Positions 1-11,024 of a DNA stretch of 64,000 nucleotides are shown piece after piece. The notes under the pieces were generated by a model. The model searched no databases and was not told the origin of the DNA. It worked only from the letters and a program-made list of their open reading frames with translations. The stretch's first letter is position 1; the number at the start of each line of letters is the position of its first letter. This DNA is from Rana temporaria. Lineage: Eukaryota; Chordata; Amphibia; Anura; Ranidae. Location of the stretch: NCBI RefSeq assembly GCF_905171775.1, contig NC_053501.1:17897754-17961753 (forward strand), in the 5' to 3' direction. The translations under genes were made by a program, and so were the position numbers.

Positions 1-137
1 TTAATTATTAAAAATGAAATAAATGGTGTTTTCAGTGTTTGGTGCTCAGATGCAGCCCCGTTTTTTTCTTTAATGAAAGCTGCAGATTAATAAATACTGA
101 AAATGGCTTTGATGTTAAAGCTTAAATGTGATTTTAA

Positions 138-1212
138 CCACTTGAGACCCGTAGGACGTCCTGGGACTGCTCGACTTTGTGCGGTGATATTTGAATGATG
201 GGTGCAGCTGCAGGCATCATTCAGATATCGCCGTCTTCAGCCGGCGATTCTGTGCACCAGAAGAATGATCAAAGCGGCGGTTCCGCCGCTCGATCGTTCT
301 TCTAGGCAGCGGGAGGGGACGTCCCCTCCCGCCGCCATCCGGTGCTTCTCCGGGCTCTCCCGTGCCATCGGGGGCCCGGAGAGCGAATCGGCCGGCGCTC
401 GTTGGTGAACCATAGAGATGACTCTATGACCGTCGGAGGACCGGGCGCGACGTTATGACGTCATGCCCGGTACCCGGAAGTAAACAAAGCCGCTATCGCG
501 GCTGTCTGCATGTAATCGGTGATTTTTTTTTTTCCACCGATTTCATGCTTGTAAGCCTGGAGGAGAGATGTGGGGTCTTATTGACCCCACATCTCTCCAT
601 AAAAAGGACCTGTCATAGTGATTCCTATTACAAGGGATGTGATCAAAAAAAAAAAATGTTAAAAAGAAGTGTAAAAATAAAGTAAAATGAAAAAAATAAA
701 AAAATTTAAAACGCCCCTGTCCCGGTCGCTCGCTGTGAGGTATCATCGCGTGCGTTAGAGCGTGTGCAACAATTCTAGCACTAGACCTCCTCTGTAACTC
801 AAAAATAGTAACCTATAAAAAAAATTGAAAGCGTCGCCTATGGAGATTTTAAAGTACCGAAGTTTGGCGCCATTCCATGAGTGTGCGCAATTTTAAAGCG
901 TGACATGTTGGGTATCTATTTACTCGGCGCAACATCGTCTTTCACATTATACAAAAAAAATTGGGCTAACTTCACTGTTTTGTTATTTTTTAATTCATGA
1001 AACAGTTTTTTTCCCTAAAAAAAGGTGTTTGAAAAATGATTGCGCAAATACCGTGCGAGAAAAAAAGTTGCAATGACCGCCATTTTATTCCCTAGGGTGT
1101 CTGCTAAAATAATATATATAATGTTTGGGGGTTCTGATTAATTTTCTAGCAAAAAAATTGTGATTTTTACATAAAGGAGAAAAGTGCCAAAATAGGCCCG
1201 GTAACAAAGTGG
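138..1212. mobile_element. Non-autonomous DNA element with TTAA target sites
   Basis: Both ends are flanked by TTAA (134-137 and 1213-1216), and the termini are inverted: left CCACTTGAGACC, right ending in AAAGTGG. The interior has GC-rich palindromic parts (220-400) and a T/A-rich right half, with no transposase reading frame. TTAA target choice is typical of piggyBac-like elements, so the superfamily is inferred from the target site only. A related right half recurs at 3540-3730 and 62158-62400. Confidence 0.65.
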
Positions 1213-1216
1213 TTAA

Positions 1217-2049
1217 TGATTCGGTTAATGTATTTTATAATTGAGGAATACAAAGGTCCATGATATAAAGCGAAAATAAATCTTGTTTGTTCTTATCTGA
1301 GAAATGTCTGTCTGGTATCTATGGGCCGCTGTTCTCCGCTCATTATGTGTGCTTTCTGCCTTCTTATTGAATAAATGTGTTTTTTCCCCTCCGAATTACC
1401 TTTACAGAATACAGAAGTATTTTAACAATGCGTTGTAATTCTTCAGGCAAAGTCCACGTTCCTAGCCAATAGGTATAATAAATAGGCCATTCTTGTCTTT
1501 AGTTAATGTGTGTTTCTCCCTAATCTTTACCTTCCATCTCTGATCCGAGTGTATAGGCAGAAGTGTTGGGTTCTATAGAGACATTAGCTGGCCCTTATCA
1601 AAGCCTTTTCCTATGAAATTCAGCAGCATTGTTTGTTGAATGTAGGGCTGTGAGATTTACTGCAATTCCCATAAATCCTCTTATTACTGCGGCTTACACA
1701 CGAGGCAGCCATGGAAAGCACTCTCTGGGCCTTGCCGAGTCTACATGGTAACGGCTCAAGGATCAACATGCAAGGTCACTAAATGCACTCAATGACATTT
1801 CCCAAGCGTGCATGCTGTTCTCCTACAGACTGTGTTTGGATAAGTGCCTTAATGCAGTTTTTTTTAACCATAGTGAGGCAAGAGCCCAGTAAATTCTTCC
1901 AAACCTTAAAAAAAAAATACTCGGAAATAAAAGTATTGCTGGAAAGCAAAATTTGTATTTGAATGCAAAATGTATTCAAGATGCACAAGAAAGTGGGAGC
2001 AAACTTAGCCCCGTTGATGTAAGTGGTTGTATTAACTCTCGGTATTCGG
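1217..2049. other. Unassigned, probably unique non-coding DNA
   Basis: No credible exon, repeat unit or inverted termini were seen. The only open frame (minus, about 69 codons) lacks any recognisable protein character. Confidence 0.4.
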
Positions 2050-3484
2050 TTGCTGCAGTAATAACCTCCGGTGTCGGCAGTAATGTTAATTCCCGGCTTT
2101 GGCGTCAGTGGCTGCAGTAATGACCCACCAGCATTGGCGTCAGTGGCTGCAGTAATGACGCACCAGCATTGGCGTCAGTGGCTGCAGTAATGACCCACCA
2201 GCATTGGCGTCAGTGGCTGCAGTAATGACCCACCAGCATTGGCGTCAGTGGCTGCAGTAATGACCCACCAGCATTGGCGTCAGTGGCTGCAGTAATGACC
2301 CACCAGCATTGGCGTCAGTGGCTGCAGTAATGACCCGCCAGCATTGGCGTCAGTGGCTGCAGTAATGACCCACCAGCATTGGCGTCAGTGGCTGCAGTAA
2401 TGACCCACCAGCATTGGCGTCAGTGGCTGCAGTAATGACCCACCAGCTATGGAGTCAGTGGCTGCAGTAATGACCCACCAGCATTGCGTCAGGGGCTGCA
2501 GTAATGACCCACCAGCATTGGCGTCAGGGGCTGCAGTAATGACCCACCAGCATTGGCGTCAGTGGCTGCAGTAATGACCCACCAGCGTTGGCGTCAGGGG
2601 CTGCAGTATTGACCCACCAGCATTGGCGTCAGGGGCTGCAGTAATGACCCCCCAGCATTGGCGTCAGTGGCTGCAGTAATGACCCCCCAGCATTGGCGTC
2701 AGTGGCTGCAGTAATGACACCCAGCATTGGCATCAGGGGCTGCAGTAATGACCCACCAGCATTGGCGTCAGGGGCTGCAGTAATGACCCACCAGCGTTGG
2801 CGTCAGTGGCTGCAGTAATGACCCACCAGCGTTGGCGTCAGGGGCTGCAGTATTGACCCACCAGCATTGGCGTCAGGGGCTGCAGTAATGACCCACCAGC
2901 ATTGGCGTCAGGGGCTGCAGTAATGACCCACCAGCGTTGGCGTCAGTGGCTGCAGTAATGACCCACCAGCGTTGGCGTCAGGGGCTGCAGTATTGACCCA
3001 CCAGCATTGGCGTCAGGGGCTGCAGTAATGACCCCCCAGCATTGGCGTCAGTGGCTGCAGTAATGACCCCCCAGCATTGGCGTCAGTGGCTGCAGTAATG
3101 ACACCCAGCATTGGCATCAGGGGCTGCAGTAATGACCCACCAGCATTGGCGTCAGGGGCTGCAGTAATGACCCACCAGCGTTGGCGTCAGTGGCTGCAGT
3201 AATGACCCACCAGTGTTGGCGTCAGGGGCTGCAGTATTGACCCACCAGCATTGGCGTCAGTGGCTGCAGTAATGACCCATCAGCATTGGCGTCAGTGGCT
3301 GCAGTAATGACCCACCAGCATTGGCGTCGGTGGCTGCAGTAATGACCCACCAGCATTGGCGTCGGTGGCTGCAGTAATGACCCACCAGCATTGGCGTCAG
3401 TGGCTGCAGTAATGACCCATCAGCATTGGCGTCAGTGGCTGCAGTAATGACCCCTCAGCATTGGCGTCAGTGGCTGCAGTAATC
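2050..3484. repeat. 35-bp minisatellite, about 39 units
   Basis: The unit is close to GGCGTCAGTGGCTGCAG followed by TAATGACCCACCAGCATT. The first units (2050-2100) are degenerate and read like the ancestral seed. Unit variants (CAGTGG versus CAGGGG, GCATT versus GCGTT, TATTGACC, ACACCC) form a higher-order pattern: the same run of variants recurs 384 bp apart, starting at 2717 and 3101. Many units carry CTGCAG (PstI). Confidence 0.95.
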
Positions 3485-3539
3485 AGATAGTCGGACACAA
3501 AATACAGCTTTCAGCCTCTGACTGCTGGGATTAAATCGT

Positions 3540-3730
3540 ACCCCCTCGTATCTCTTTTCTCAACGTAATATCATTTTTCACATTATACAAAAAAAAATTA
3601 AATGCTGTTTTTAATTAATTTTAAAGCATATTTTTTCCAAAATACTGTGTACCGCAAATACGGCGTGACATAACCAACTGCAAAAATCATAATTGTTTAT
3701 TCTTTAGGGTGCTGGATTTGAGCGTAGTGT
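3540..3730. repeat. Fragment related to the 138-1212 element
   Basis: This shares with positions 925-1110 the order 'TTTCACATTATACAAAAAAAA', an AAATACCG/AAATACGG motif, a GCAAAAA-type tract and TTTAGGGTG. It is a truncated, diverged copy abutting the minisatellite. Confidence 0.55.
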
Positions 3731-4505
3731 GAATAGTCAAACTATACAGATGAAAATAATATATAATAAATATATATAAAAAAAAAAGAAGAAAAAAATA
3801 AAATAAAAGCGGCTGCAATGACTGTAATTGGAACTCTTGGTTTTCTCATTTGTTTCAGATCCGTGACCCAAAGTCCTGAAGTCACTGATCGGCATGCGTT
3901 TCCTTCTGTTGATACCATTCTTGTTTTGTGTTGTGTATTGAGACTCGGGAATGCATTATTAAACTGTCCCTGACATTCCTCTATACAGTCCAAATAACAT
4001 CTTTGGAATGCACTCTATGGAGTGATGTGACAGCTGACCTCGGTTTCCATGTTTCTTGTCACTGTGTGTAAAGAATTACGACTAATCTTCCATGTGCCAC
4101 GTGATTTAGCTGTCACTTGTTGTGTTCATACACAGAGAATAGAACCTTGTAAATCCCAAGTTAGAAGTCCTGTGGGTATTGGAGGGGGGGTTTGATGGGC
4201 TGTCATGTTTGCTTTGACACTTCCTGTGTGACCCTTCAGAAACCGGACTCCATTCTCAAAGCTGAATGCGGCAAATCTCTAGTGCTGCAATTTACAGCTA
4301 CATCGGATGAATCTGCTTGCGGTAGGTCAGTGGGAGAGAAAGTGAAATCCTCTTCCCAACTAACAAAGAGAGATCTGTCCATTTGAATATTACATTTTTC
4401 TAAAGTGGATCCACTTGCAAAACTAGTAGGGAGGAGCCTGTAACGTGGCACACGGCGGCCATCTTTATGGTTAGAGGCGCTGGACGTTTCTTCTGTTTTC
4501 TTAAA
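3731..4505. other. Unassigned non-coding DNA
   Basis: A/T-rich sequence gives way to apparently unique sequence. A short open stretch at 4235-4330 has an AG before it and GTAGGT after it, but its translation is not recognised and it is not called as an exon. Around 4455-4468 there is a GGCGGCCATCTTTATGG stretch resembling a YY1 site. Confidence 0.3.
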
Positions 4506-4978
4506 TTTCTTCAATTTTGCCCCAAACTACATCACCAATCTTCTCTCCACGTATCACCCAAACCATCCTCTCTGCTCCTCTCAAGACCTCTATTTTCTAG
4601 CTCCCTTGTCTCCTCCGCCCACTCTTGTCTCCAGGACTTCTCCAGAGCTTCTCCCATCCTCTGGAACTTACAACCCCAACCTGTCTATCTCCTACTCTCT
4701 CCACTTTTAGGCTATCCTTGAAAACTCATCTCTTCAGAGAGTCCTATCCTGCCTCCTGCTACCATTTGAATCATCCACTCCCCTCATCAGTTCATCCCTC
4801 ACAGTCCCTACCTTTTTTGTTTCACCAGCCCCTCCCTCATAGATTATAAGCTCGCAGAAGAAGGGCTCCTCTAACCCTCCTTTTTTTTTTTTATAAATTG
4901 TACTGTTATATTGTCTCCCCTTACATTGTAAAGCGCTGTGCAAACTGTTGGTGCTATATAAATCCTGTATAATAATAA
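4506..4978 (+). mobile_element. L2/CR1-like LINE 3' end
   Basis: The translated C-rich stretch carries the usual end of an L2/CR1-type reverse transcriptase reading frame (a hydrophobic 'LSTFRLSLKTHLF' run). It is followed by a 3' UTR ending in TTGTAAAGCGCTGTG and GGTGCTATATAAATCC, then AATAATAA. That end is characteristic of L2-like LINEs in fish and frogs. Only the extreme 3' part is present, so it is a dead 5'-truncated copy. Confidence 0.75.
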
Positions 4979-5800
4979 AGTGGTTCTAAAGGCAGTAGTG
5001 TGTTTTTTTTTATATTTTAAGGGCCCTTTCACATGTATGGATCCCGTGAGGATCCGTACCTTTTTATCATCCGCTTGCTCAGCGAGGATCGCTCCGTTGA
5101 TCCCAGCTGAGCCGACCGATGACAGGGCGGTCCCTGCCCACTGTGCAGGGACCGCCCTGTCATATCTCCGCTCTCCTCTATGGGGGGGGGGGGATCAGAT
5201 GAACACGGACCATCTGTGTTGTTATCCGATCCGCAGACGGATGGAAAAATAGGATTTTCCTCCATCTGCAAAATCGGAGCATAGCAGGGACTGATAAGAT
5301 CGGGTGTCAGCGGATATTCATCCGCTGACGCCCGCTATCCCATAGGGATACATGTATGTCTGTATTTCATCCGAAAACGGATGGATGAAATACGGACATA
5401 TACGGTCCGCAGGTGTAAAAGGGCCCTAATGCATTGTATGCATTAAGATAAATAAGAAAACTTCTGTGTGCAGCAGCCTCCTCAGCCCCCCTAACACTTA
5501 CCTGAGCCCCATTTCGATCCAGTGTTGCACAAGAGACTCGGCTGTCTGGGACTCTCCCTCCTGATTGGCTGAGGCGCTATTGGTTCCCGCAGAAAGGAGG
5601 GAGAGATGAGGGCGCTTTGATGAGGCTGGGTATCCGGTCCTTAGTAGCAGTGGAGAGATGGTTGCTGCTACTGTCAATCAAAAGCAGTGAGCCAATGAGG
5701 AGAGGGAGGAGGCAGGGCCGAGCAGCAGCTCAGTGTCTGAATGAACACACAGAGCAGCGTCTTGGTTTGGGTGCCCTTATATCAAGATGCTTGCTATGGG
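4979..5800. repeat. Dispersed repeat (family S), split by a MITE
   Basis: The left piece (4979-5020) and right piece (5427-5800) look like halves of one repeat. Intact relatives at 37308-37791 read '...TTTTTTTACCTTAATGCATCC', and here the insertion falls just before ATGCATTGTATGCATTAAG. The right part resembles 52190-52470 (CAAGATGCTTGCT). Confidence 0.5.
5021..5426. mobile_element. PIF/Harbinger-like palindromic MITE, TAA duplication
   Basis: The termini are inverted: GGGCCCTTTCACATGTATGG on the left and, on the right, GGTCCGCAGGTGTAAAAGGGCCC. Both sides are flanked by TAA (5018-5020 and 5427-5429). Internal arms are also inverted (CATCCG.. and ..CGGATG blocks). The 3-bp TAA target duplication points to a PIF/Harbinger-type mobilising source. 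There is no coding capacity. Confidence 0.75.
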
Positions 5801-5802
5801 GT

Positions 5803-6377
5803 TTAGGCCGATACGTATTCTTGTACATATTTCTGGTAAAAAGAAATCGCAATAAGCGTTTAACGATTGGTTTGGGCAAAATTTATAGCGTTTACAAAAT
5901 AGGTGATTGTTTTATGGCATTTTTATTATTTTTTTTTTTTTTACCACTAATGGCGGCGATCAGCAATTTTTTTTTATTTTTTTTCGTGACTGCGACATTA
6001 TGGCGGACACATCGCACAATTTTGACACATTGTTGGGACCATTGTCATTTTCACAGAAAAAATTGCTATAAAAATGCATTGTTTACTGTGAAAATGACAA
6101 TTGCAGTTTAGGAGTTAACCCCTACAGCGCCCCCTAGTGGTTATGTGTGACCTCATGTGTTTCTAACTGTTGGGGGGTGGCGCTATATCGGGGAACAAAC
6201 GATCAGTGACATTGCCACTGTGAAAAACGGGGAAGGTGTGTTTACACACACCTCTCCCCGTTCTTCAGCTCCTGTGACCGATCGCGGGACCCACGGCTGG
6301 GCACTTAAAGGGGACATGCCTGTGCCCAGCCGTGCCATTCTGCCGACATAAATGTGCAGGAGGCGGTCCTTAAGTGG
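5803..6377. mobile_element. TTAA element family A, 3' part
   Basis: This starts at TTTAGGCCGATACGTATTC and ends GGTCCTTAAGTGG before TTAA (6378-6381). It shares the order of internal blocks with the complete copy at 13448-14532: the GACATTATGGCGGACAC block, the 'GGGGCGCTGATGG'-like block and the GTTCTTCAGCTCC block. The 5' half is missing. Confidence 0.75.
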
Positions 6378-6477
6378 TTAATTGAACAAGCTGGGGTTAG
6401 AAGCCCATTGGTTTTTATGCAGATGTGAGCCTGATTTTGCACTCTCCAGCAATGGTAAATAAACCCCATTGTGTACT

Positions 6478-6765
6478 TAAAGCGGAGGTCCGGCTAATTT
6501 TTTTTTATTTTTTTAGACTGCAGCTGCTGACTTTTAAAATAAGGACACTTGCCTGTCCAGCGCGCCCCCGCAATGTCGGCACCCGAGGCCGAACCGTCCC
6601 TCGGATGCTGCCGCTGCCATCTTCGGTGAGGGAATCGGGAAGAGAAGCCTTGCGGCTTCACTTCCTGGTTCCCTACTGCGAATGCGCGAGTCACGCTGCA
6701 CGATCCCACTGGCCCCTGCTGTCTTCTGGGACACGTGTATCTCCCAGAAGCCCACACGAGAATAA
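6478..6765. repeat. TTAA-type repeat fragment (GCGGAGGTCC end)
   Basis: This begins TTAAAGCGGAGGTCCGG, followed by a CTGCAGCTGCTGACTTTTAAA block and a 'GGACACTTGCCTGTCCAG' block. The same order occurs at 14757-15283 and 56399-56800. No far end was found; it runs into the SINE. Confidence 0.6.
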
Positions 6766-6866
6766 AGGAGAACATGCAAACTCCAGGCAGGTATTGCTAT
6801 GGTTGGGATTCAAACCGATGATCCCAGTGTTGCTAGGTGGAAGTGCTAACCACTTGGCTGATCTAC
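6766..6866 (-). mobile_element. tRNA-derived SINE fragment
   Basis: Read on the minus strand, the segment has an A-box-like GCCAAGTGGTTAGCACTT, then a B-box-like CGGTTTGAATCC about 35 bases later, then CTGGAGTTTGCATGTTCTCC. This is the head of a tRNA-derived SINE class common in fish and amphibians. A short related piece (GGAAGTGCTAACCAC) lies at 12117-12135. The tRNA part is degenerate and not a functional tRNA gene. Confidence 0.65.
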
Positions 6867-7500
6867 TAATACTGGGGCACTCAGAATCTGGTGCAGATGT
6901 GCATAGTAACCAATCCACTTCTAGGTTTTTTTTTTTTTTAACAAGCTGAACTCAGAAGCTGCTTGGTTACTATGCACAGCTGCACCAGTTTCAGTAAATC
7001 TCCCCCACTGTGTTACTCATTTTAGGGGTTATAATGCAATTGTCACATGAATACAAGTACTAATTACTGTGGTAGTATCACTTAATATGTTGGTATCACA
7101 TGGAAATTCTTTTCCAGCATATACTGGAATGTAGATATTAATACATTGTTACTGTTACCATGAAAATAAGCAAGCTCCGGGAGCCAATGGAGGACAGCAA
7201 AGCCTGGCGCCAAGGGTCTATGTGGTCACGAATAGTCGGACACCACTAAATGACTGAACGACAACTGTTGCCATGCCATGCCATGCATACACTAATCCAT
7301 ACGTGTGCCAGCCATGCATTTAACTGTTTTATTCTGTGCCCGAGGCTGCACAACACATACATGTGGTACTGACTAGAAGGCATACCATGGATGTTCTCTG
7401 ATCTGTTTGGCGTAATCCCGTTTTGAGGCCACATGGAAATGTATACATGACAAAGAGTTTGCATAAAGAACCAAGAAATGGTTGTAAGGGATGCACTAAT
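6867..7500. other. Unassigned non-coding DNA
   Basis: Contains a partial palindrome around 6890-6985 (GGTGCAGATGTGCATAGTAACCA and its inverted counterpart TGGTTACTATGCACAGCTGC). Otherwise no feature was seen. Confidence 0.35.
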
Positions 7501-7739
7501 GCCAGTTGGTACCAAGTACAAGTACTGATACTTTTTCTCAAGTACTAGCAGATACCAATTGCCGCTACCTATTTTTAGTGTCATTTTCAGGCTTCACATA
7601 TGTGTGGTTTAGTTTTGACAGCGGGATTTCACCCCCCCCCCCTCCCTCTTTGGTGCAACTTTGTTCAACGGTTCAGGTGCGAATTGTGAAGTTCAATGAC
7701 AATAGAAAATCACACCTGAACCATACTCAAAATCATACC

Positions 7740-8400
7740 AAACTTTTTTTTTTTAAATGCGCTGTGGCTGGCCCGCACATGGGTGAACCAGCTCCATTGA
7801 AAAGGCTACAGCTTCACATGTTATGCGAATCAGATGCGGTTCAAGACCAATTTAATTTGCCTAGATATGGACTTGAAAGTATCCGTTTTAGTATCAAAGC
7901 ATTGACACAAGTTCGGACTGGGGTTCTTGGTCACTCTGTGCCCCTAATAGACACAGGGGGCCTGGGGAGCTGCACAAGGTAAGCTGGGTTCCACAAGCCC
8001 TCTGCCCAAAGTGACTCCCGTCACACATAGATATGGACTTGAAAGTATTAATTTTAGTATCAAAATCATACCAGACTTTTTTTTAAATGCGCTGTGGCCG
8101 GCCCGCACATGGGTGAACCAGCTCCATTGAAAAGGCTACAGCTTCACATGTTATGCGAATCAGATACGGTTCAAGACAAATTTAATTTGCATAGATATGG
8201 ACTTGAAAGTATCCGTTTTAGTATCAAAGCATTGACACAAGTTCGGACTTGGGGCTCTTGGTCTCTCTGTGCCCCTAATAGACACAGGGTCACTTCCGCA
8301 TAGGAGGGGCTGGGGGAGCTGGACAAGGTAAGCTGGGTTCCACAAGCCCCCCTGCCCAAAGTGACTCCCGTCACACATAGATATGGACTTGAAAGTATTC
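7740..8400. repeat. Two tandem copies of a roughly 330-bp unit
   Basis: The block starting GCGCTGTGGC at about 7759 recurs at about 8089 with few differences. It covers GGCTACAGCTTCACATG, GACTTGAAAGTATCCG and GTGACTCCCGTCACACATAG. Small indels include an extra CATAGGAGGGGC in the second copy. The unit ends in GTATC-rich sequence shared with the following array. Confidence 0.85.
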
Positions 8401-8772
8401 ATTTTAATATCGGAGAATTTTCACAAGTACAGTGCCGGTATATGTGGACATGTAGGTATCAGTTTTAGCATCGGAGCATTTGCATGAGTAACATACTGGT
8501 ACTGGTATATGTGTATATGAAGGTATCGGTTTTAGTATTGGAGCATTTGCACAAGTACAGTGTCAGTTTATGTGGACTTGAAGGTATCGGTTTTAGTATT
8601 GGAGCATTTGCATGAGTAAAATACTGGTACCGGTATATGTGTATATGAAGGTATCGGTTTTAGTATCAAAGCATTTGCACAAGTACAGTGCCGGTGATCT
8701 GCCGATATGGTTCCGGCTATCGTGAAAGTTCCTGCGCAGGCGCAATCTGATCTGCCGATTTATGGTTCCGGC

Positions 8773-9059
8773 TAACGAGAAAGTTCCTTTAGGACTGCGC
8801 AGGCGCAACCTTGCCGACGGAAATCTCCTAACCTCGGCCGGCATCCAGGGCGACGTGGATTTTGAGGAAAGTGGCCAGTCGGCCTCACGTCCTCGCTTCG
8901 CTCGGACGGCTTGCTCCGCTCGCTCGGCCTCCTAGCTCTTTTTATAACATCCTCCAATCCACGGGGATGTTAAAGAATGAGCCTGGATGCCCGGCGAGGT
9001 TCGGAGATTTCCGTCGGCAAGTTTGCGCCTGCGCAGTCCTTGAAGGATCTTTCTCGTTA
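8773..9059. repeat. Foldback inverted repeat
   Basis: The left arm starts TAACGAGAAAG and carries GACTGCGCAGGCGCAA, then TTGCCGACGGAAATCTCC. The right arm is its reverse complement (GGAGATTTCCGTCGGCAA, TTGCGCCTGCGCAGTCC, CTTTCTCGTTA). It interrupts the 60-bp tandem array and has no coding capacity. Confidence 0.8.
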
Positions 9060-9237
9060 GGGGAACCTTAAGGACAAGTCACCGGTATATGTGGACTTGA
9101 AAGGATCGGTTTTAGTATCGGAGCATTTGCACAAGTACAGTGCCGGTATATGTGGACTTGAAGGGATCGGTTTTAGTATCAAAGCATTTGCACAAGTACA
9201 GTGTCGGTATATGTCGACTTGAAGGTATCGGTTATAG

Positions 9238-9422
9238 CAGTGTTTCTCAATTCCAGTCCTCAGGCCCCCCCAACAGGTCAGGTTTTCAGGATTTCCCTCA
9301 GATGAAAAGGCTGTGGTGATTACTAAGGCAGTGAAACTGATCAAATCACCTGTGCAAAATAATGGAAATCCTGAAAACCTGACCTGTTGGGGGGGCCTGA
9401 GGACTGGAATTGAGAAACACTG
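9238..9422. mobile_element. hAT-like MITE with exact 8-bp duplication
   Basis: The ends are CAGTGTTTCTCAATTCCAG and CTGGAATTGAGAAACACTG, a perfect inverted pair. They are flanked on both sides by GGTTATAG (9230-9237 and 9423-9430). An 8-bp duplication with CAGTG-type ends is the hAT signature. It is inserted into the GTATCGG tandem array. Confidence 0.93.
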
Positions 9423-9701
9423 GGTTATAGTATCAAAGCATTTGCACAAGTACAGTGCCGGTATATGTGGACTTGAAGGTATCGGTTTTAGTTTCAAAGC
9501 ATTTGCACAAGTACAGTGCCGGTATATGTGGACTTGAAGGTATCGGTTTTAGTATCAAAGCATTTGCATGAGTACAATACCGGTATTTGTAATGGCCTTT
9601 TTGGTGTGGTCACAGTATATTGTATCCGCAACAGTGCATACATGTATGGCTATGCTAAAACACCAAAGCAGTCCCTATAAACACGACACACTGGTTCTTA
9701 C

Positions 9702-9933
9702 CATTTGGCACCTCCACCTGATGTCCTCTAGCTACGGTTTGCCAGTAATTCAGTAGACGGTCCTGTTCTCCATCTTCCATGGGCTCCGCTTCTTCCTCTA
9801 CACTCCCGTTACTGTTATAAGCCGAATCTGAGCCCAAATCATCGGTCATGTTGTCCAGGTCATCTAAAGTGATCATCCCTGCTGTGGCCGGCTCGTGGAC
9901 CCCTCCACTCATCCTGCATCCTTCACGTTGCAT
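9702..9933 (-). CDS. Candidate first coding exon of an unidentified gene
   Basis: Read on the minus strand, the exon starts at an ATG in a strong context (ACCACCATG) and stays open for 77 codons plus one base. It ends at a consensus donor (AATG|GTAAGA, donor at 9701-9700). The product is hydrophilic and acidic: a short start (MQREGCRMSGG), a Thr/Leu/Asp-rich stretch (MITLDDLDNMTDDLGSDSAY), a Glu-rich stretch (EEEAEP), then LLNYWQTVARGHQVEVPN at the junction. Codon use looks like coding sequence, without the repeat content found on either side. A second ATG at 9912 (MSGG..) is possible. The sequence upstream on this strand to about 10500 looks promoter-like. I do not recognise the protein. No matching next exon was found at lower coordinates, so the rest may lie outside the window or this may be a retained fragment. 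Confidence 0.55.
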
Positions 9934-10688
9934 GGTGGTCCACAAGTACGAAGGTCTAGCTTGGCTGGGAATCCAGTTCTTGACCTAGAACCCCAAACTT
10001 GACTTTAGCTTAGAACTGTGCTCAACTTTTTGAGCTCTGTCTAGATGCTACTAAAGTTTACAGCTAAAAGCTATCCAAACCATCAAAATGATCCAGTGCT
10101 GCAAACTTTTTTTTGCCTGTGCCTGAAATGACTGTGCTTACCCAGAATGCAGTATTGCCCAGTAGGTGACCCTACTGAAGTTTTGGTGAATCGGAAAGTG
10201 TCCTGACGTTGCTCTATATTCTGGAGCACCACATCCGCACTCTTCCTCTGGTCACTGGAAGTAAAGCGGACTTTAGCAGCCTTGTCTGTTGCCGTGTCTC
10301 TACTTGTAGCTGCCTTTTAAAAGCCGAGCTTAGAGGAGGCGGGTAGGAAGCCCTTAAGGGAGGGGAGAGGCACATACATACAGACACACATGCTCTCAGT
10401 CAGGTGGGGGGAGGAGAACGCTGTCAACTGCCGTTTAACTCTTCCCTTGCCAGATCTCTGTAGACACTGATGTGTGTTTGTGTCAATGCAGTGTGCTTGT
10501 TTGTGTGTCGCAACTAATGAGCGCTCTTTGAATCCACGACTTGAAAATTGTCAACATGCAAAGGGGAATTTCTTGTTTTGAAGCCACCTGAGATTCTGGC
10601 CCAGCCTTTCCCTAACTTCATTCTGCCTCTTCGGTTACATGAAGGTAGTCTGTCTTCCCTCAACGTCGTGCCGAGTAATCCTATACCC
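9934..10688. other. Repeat-poor flank, candidate promoter and 5' UTR of the minus exon
   Basis: Mostly unique sequence without inverted termini. It includes a purine-rich GGAGGCGGGTAGGAAG stretch and a GGGAGGGGAGAGG stretch near 10335-10370. The right part (10520-10690) has no recognised feature. Confidence 0.3.
10313..10324 (-). promoter_or_regulatory. Possible TATA-like element upstream of the minus exon
   Basis: The minus strand reads CTTTTAAAAGGC about 380 bases upstream of the exon's ATG, within a repeat-free stretch (9960-10520). There is no transcript evidence. The word is also common by chance, so the call is weak. Confidence 0.25.
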
Positions 10689-11024
10689 AGGCGGGGCAGA
10701 GCACCACATTTTGCACTTATACACGCGGTCGGAATTTCCGACCAAAAGTCCGATGTGAGCTTTTTTTGTCGTAAATTCCGACCGTGTGTCGTCTCCATTG
10801 GACTTTTCCTGTCGGCATTACCGCCAACAAAAATTTGAGAGCTGGTTCTCAAATTTTCAGACGGAAAAAATTCCAATAGGAAATTCCGATCATCTGTAGC
10901 AATTCAGAAGCGCAAAATTCCAATGCATGCTCGGAAACAATTAGACGCGTGCTCGGAAGCATCGAACTTCATTTTCTCTGCTCGTCGTAGTGTTGTACGT
11001 CACCGCGTCCTTGATGGTCGAAAG

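Larger units (their letters stand above)
8400..9560. repeat. About 60-bp tandem repeat of GTATCGG/AAGTACAGTG units
   Basis: The unit reads roughly GGTATCGGTTTTAGTATCGG, AGCATTTGCACAAGTACAG, TGCCGGTATATGTGGACTTGAA. It recurs about a dozen times, interrupted by a foldback at 8773-9059 and a hAT-like MITE at 9238-9422. The GTATCGG/AAGTAC words match the termini of the hAT-like element at 11025-11640, so the array probably arose inside such an element. Confidence 0.8.

Noticed and set aside
2050..3484. CRISPR-like array of regular repeats
   Set aside because: Units are contiguous with no unique spacers, and the genome is a vertebrate.
4192..4386. Possible exon at 4235-4330 between an AG and GTAGGT
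   Set aside because: The translation is unrecognised, no neighbouring exon was found and borders are weak.
5617..6111. 164-codon + frame
   Set aside because: It crosses from a family S repeat into a family A element. The Phe/Leu-rich run comes from a T-tract.
6766..6866. tRNA gene
   Set aside because: A- and B-box-like words are present on the minus strand, but the cloverleaf is degenerate and the trailing body is that of a SINE.
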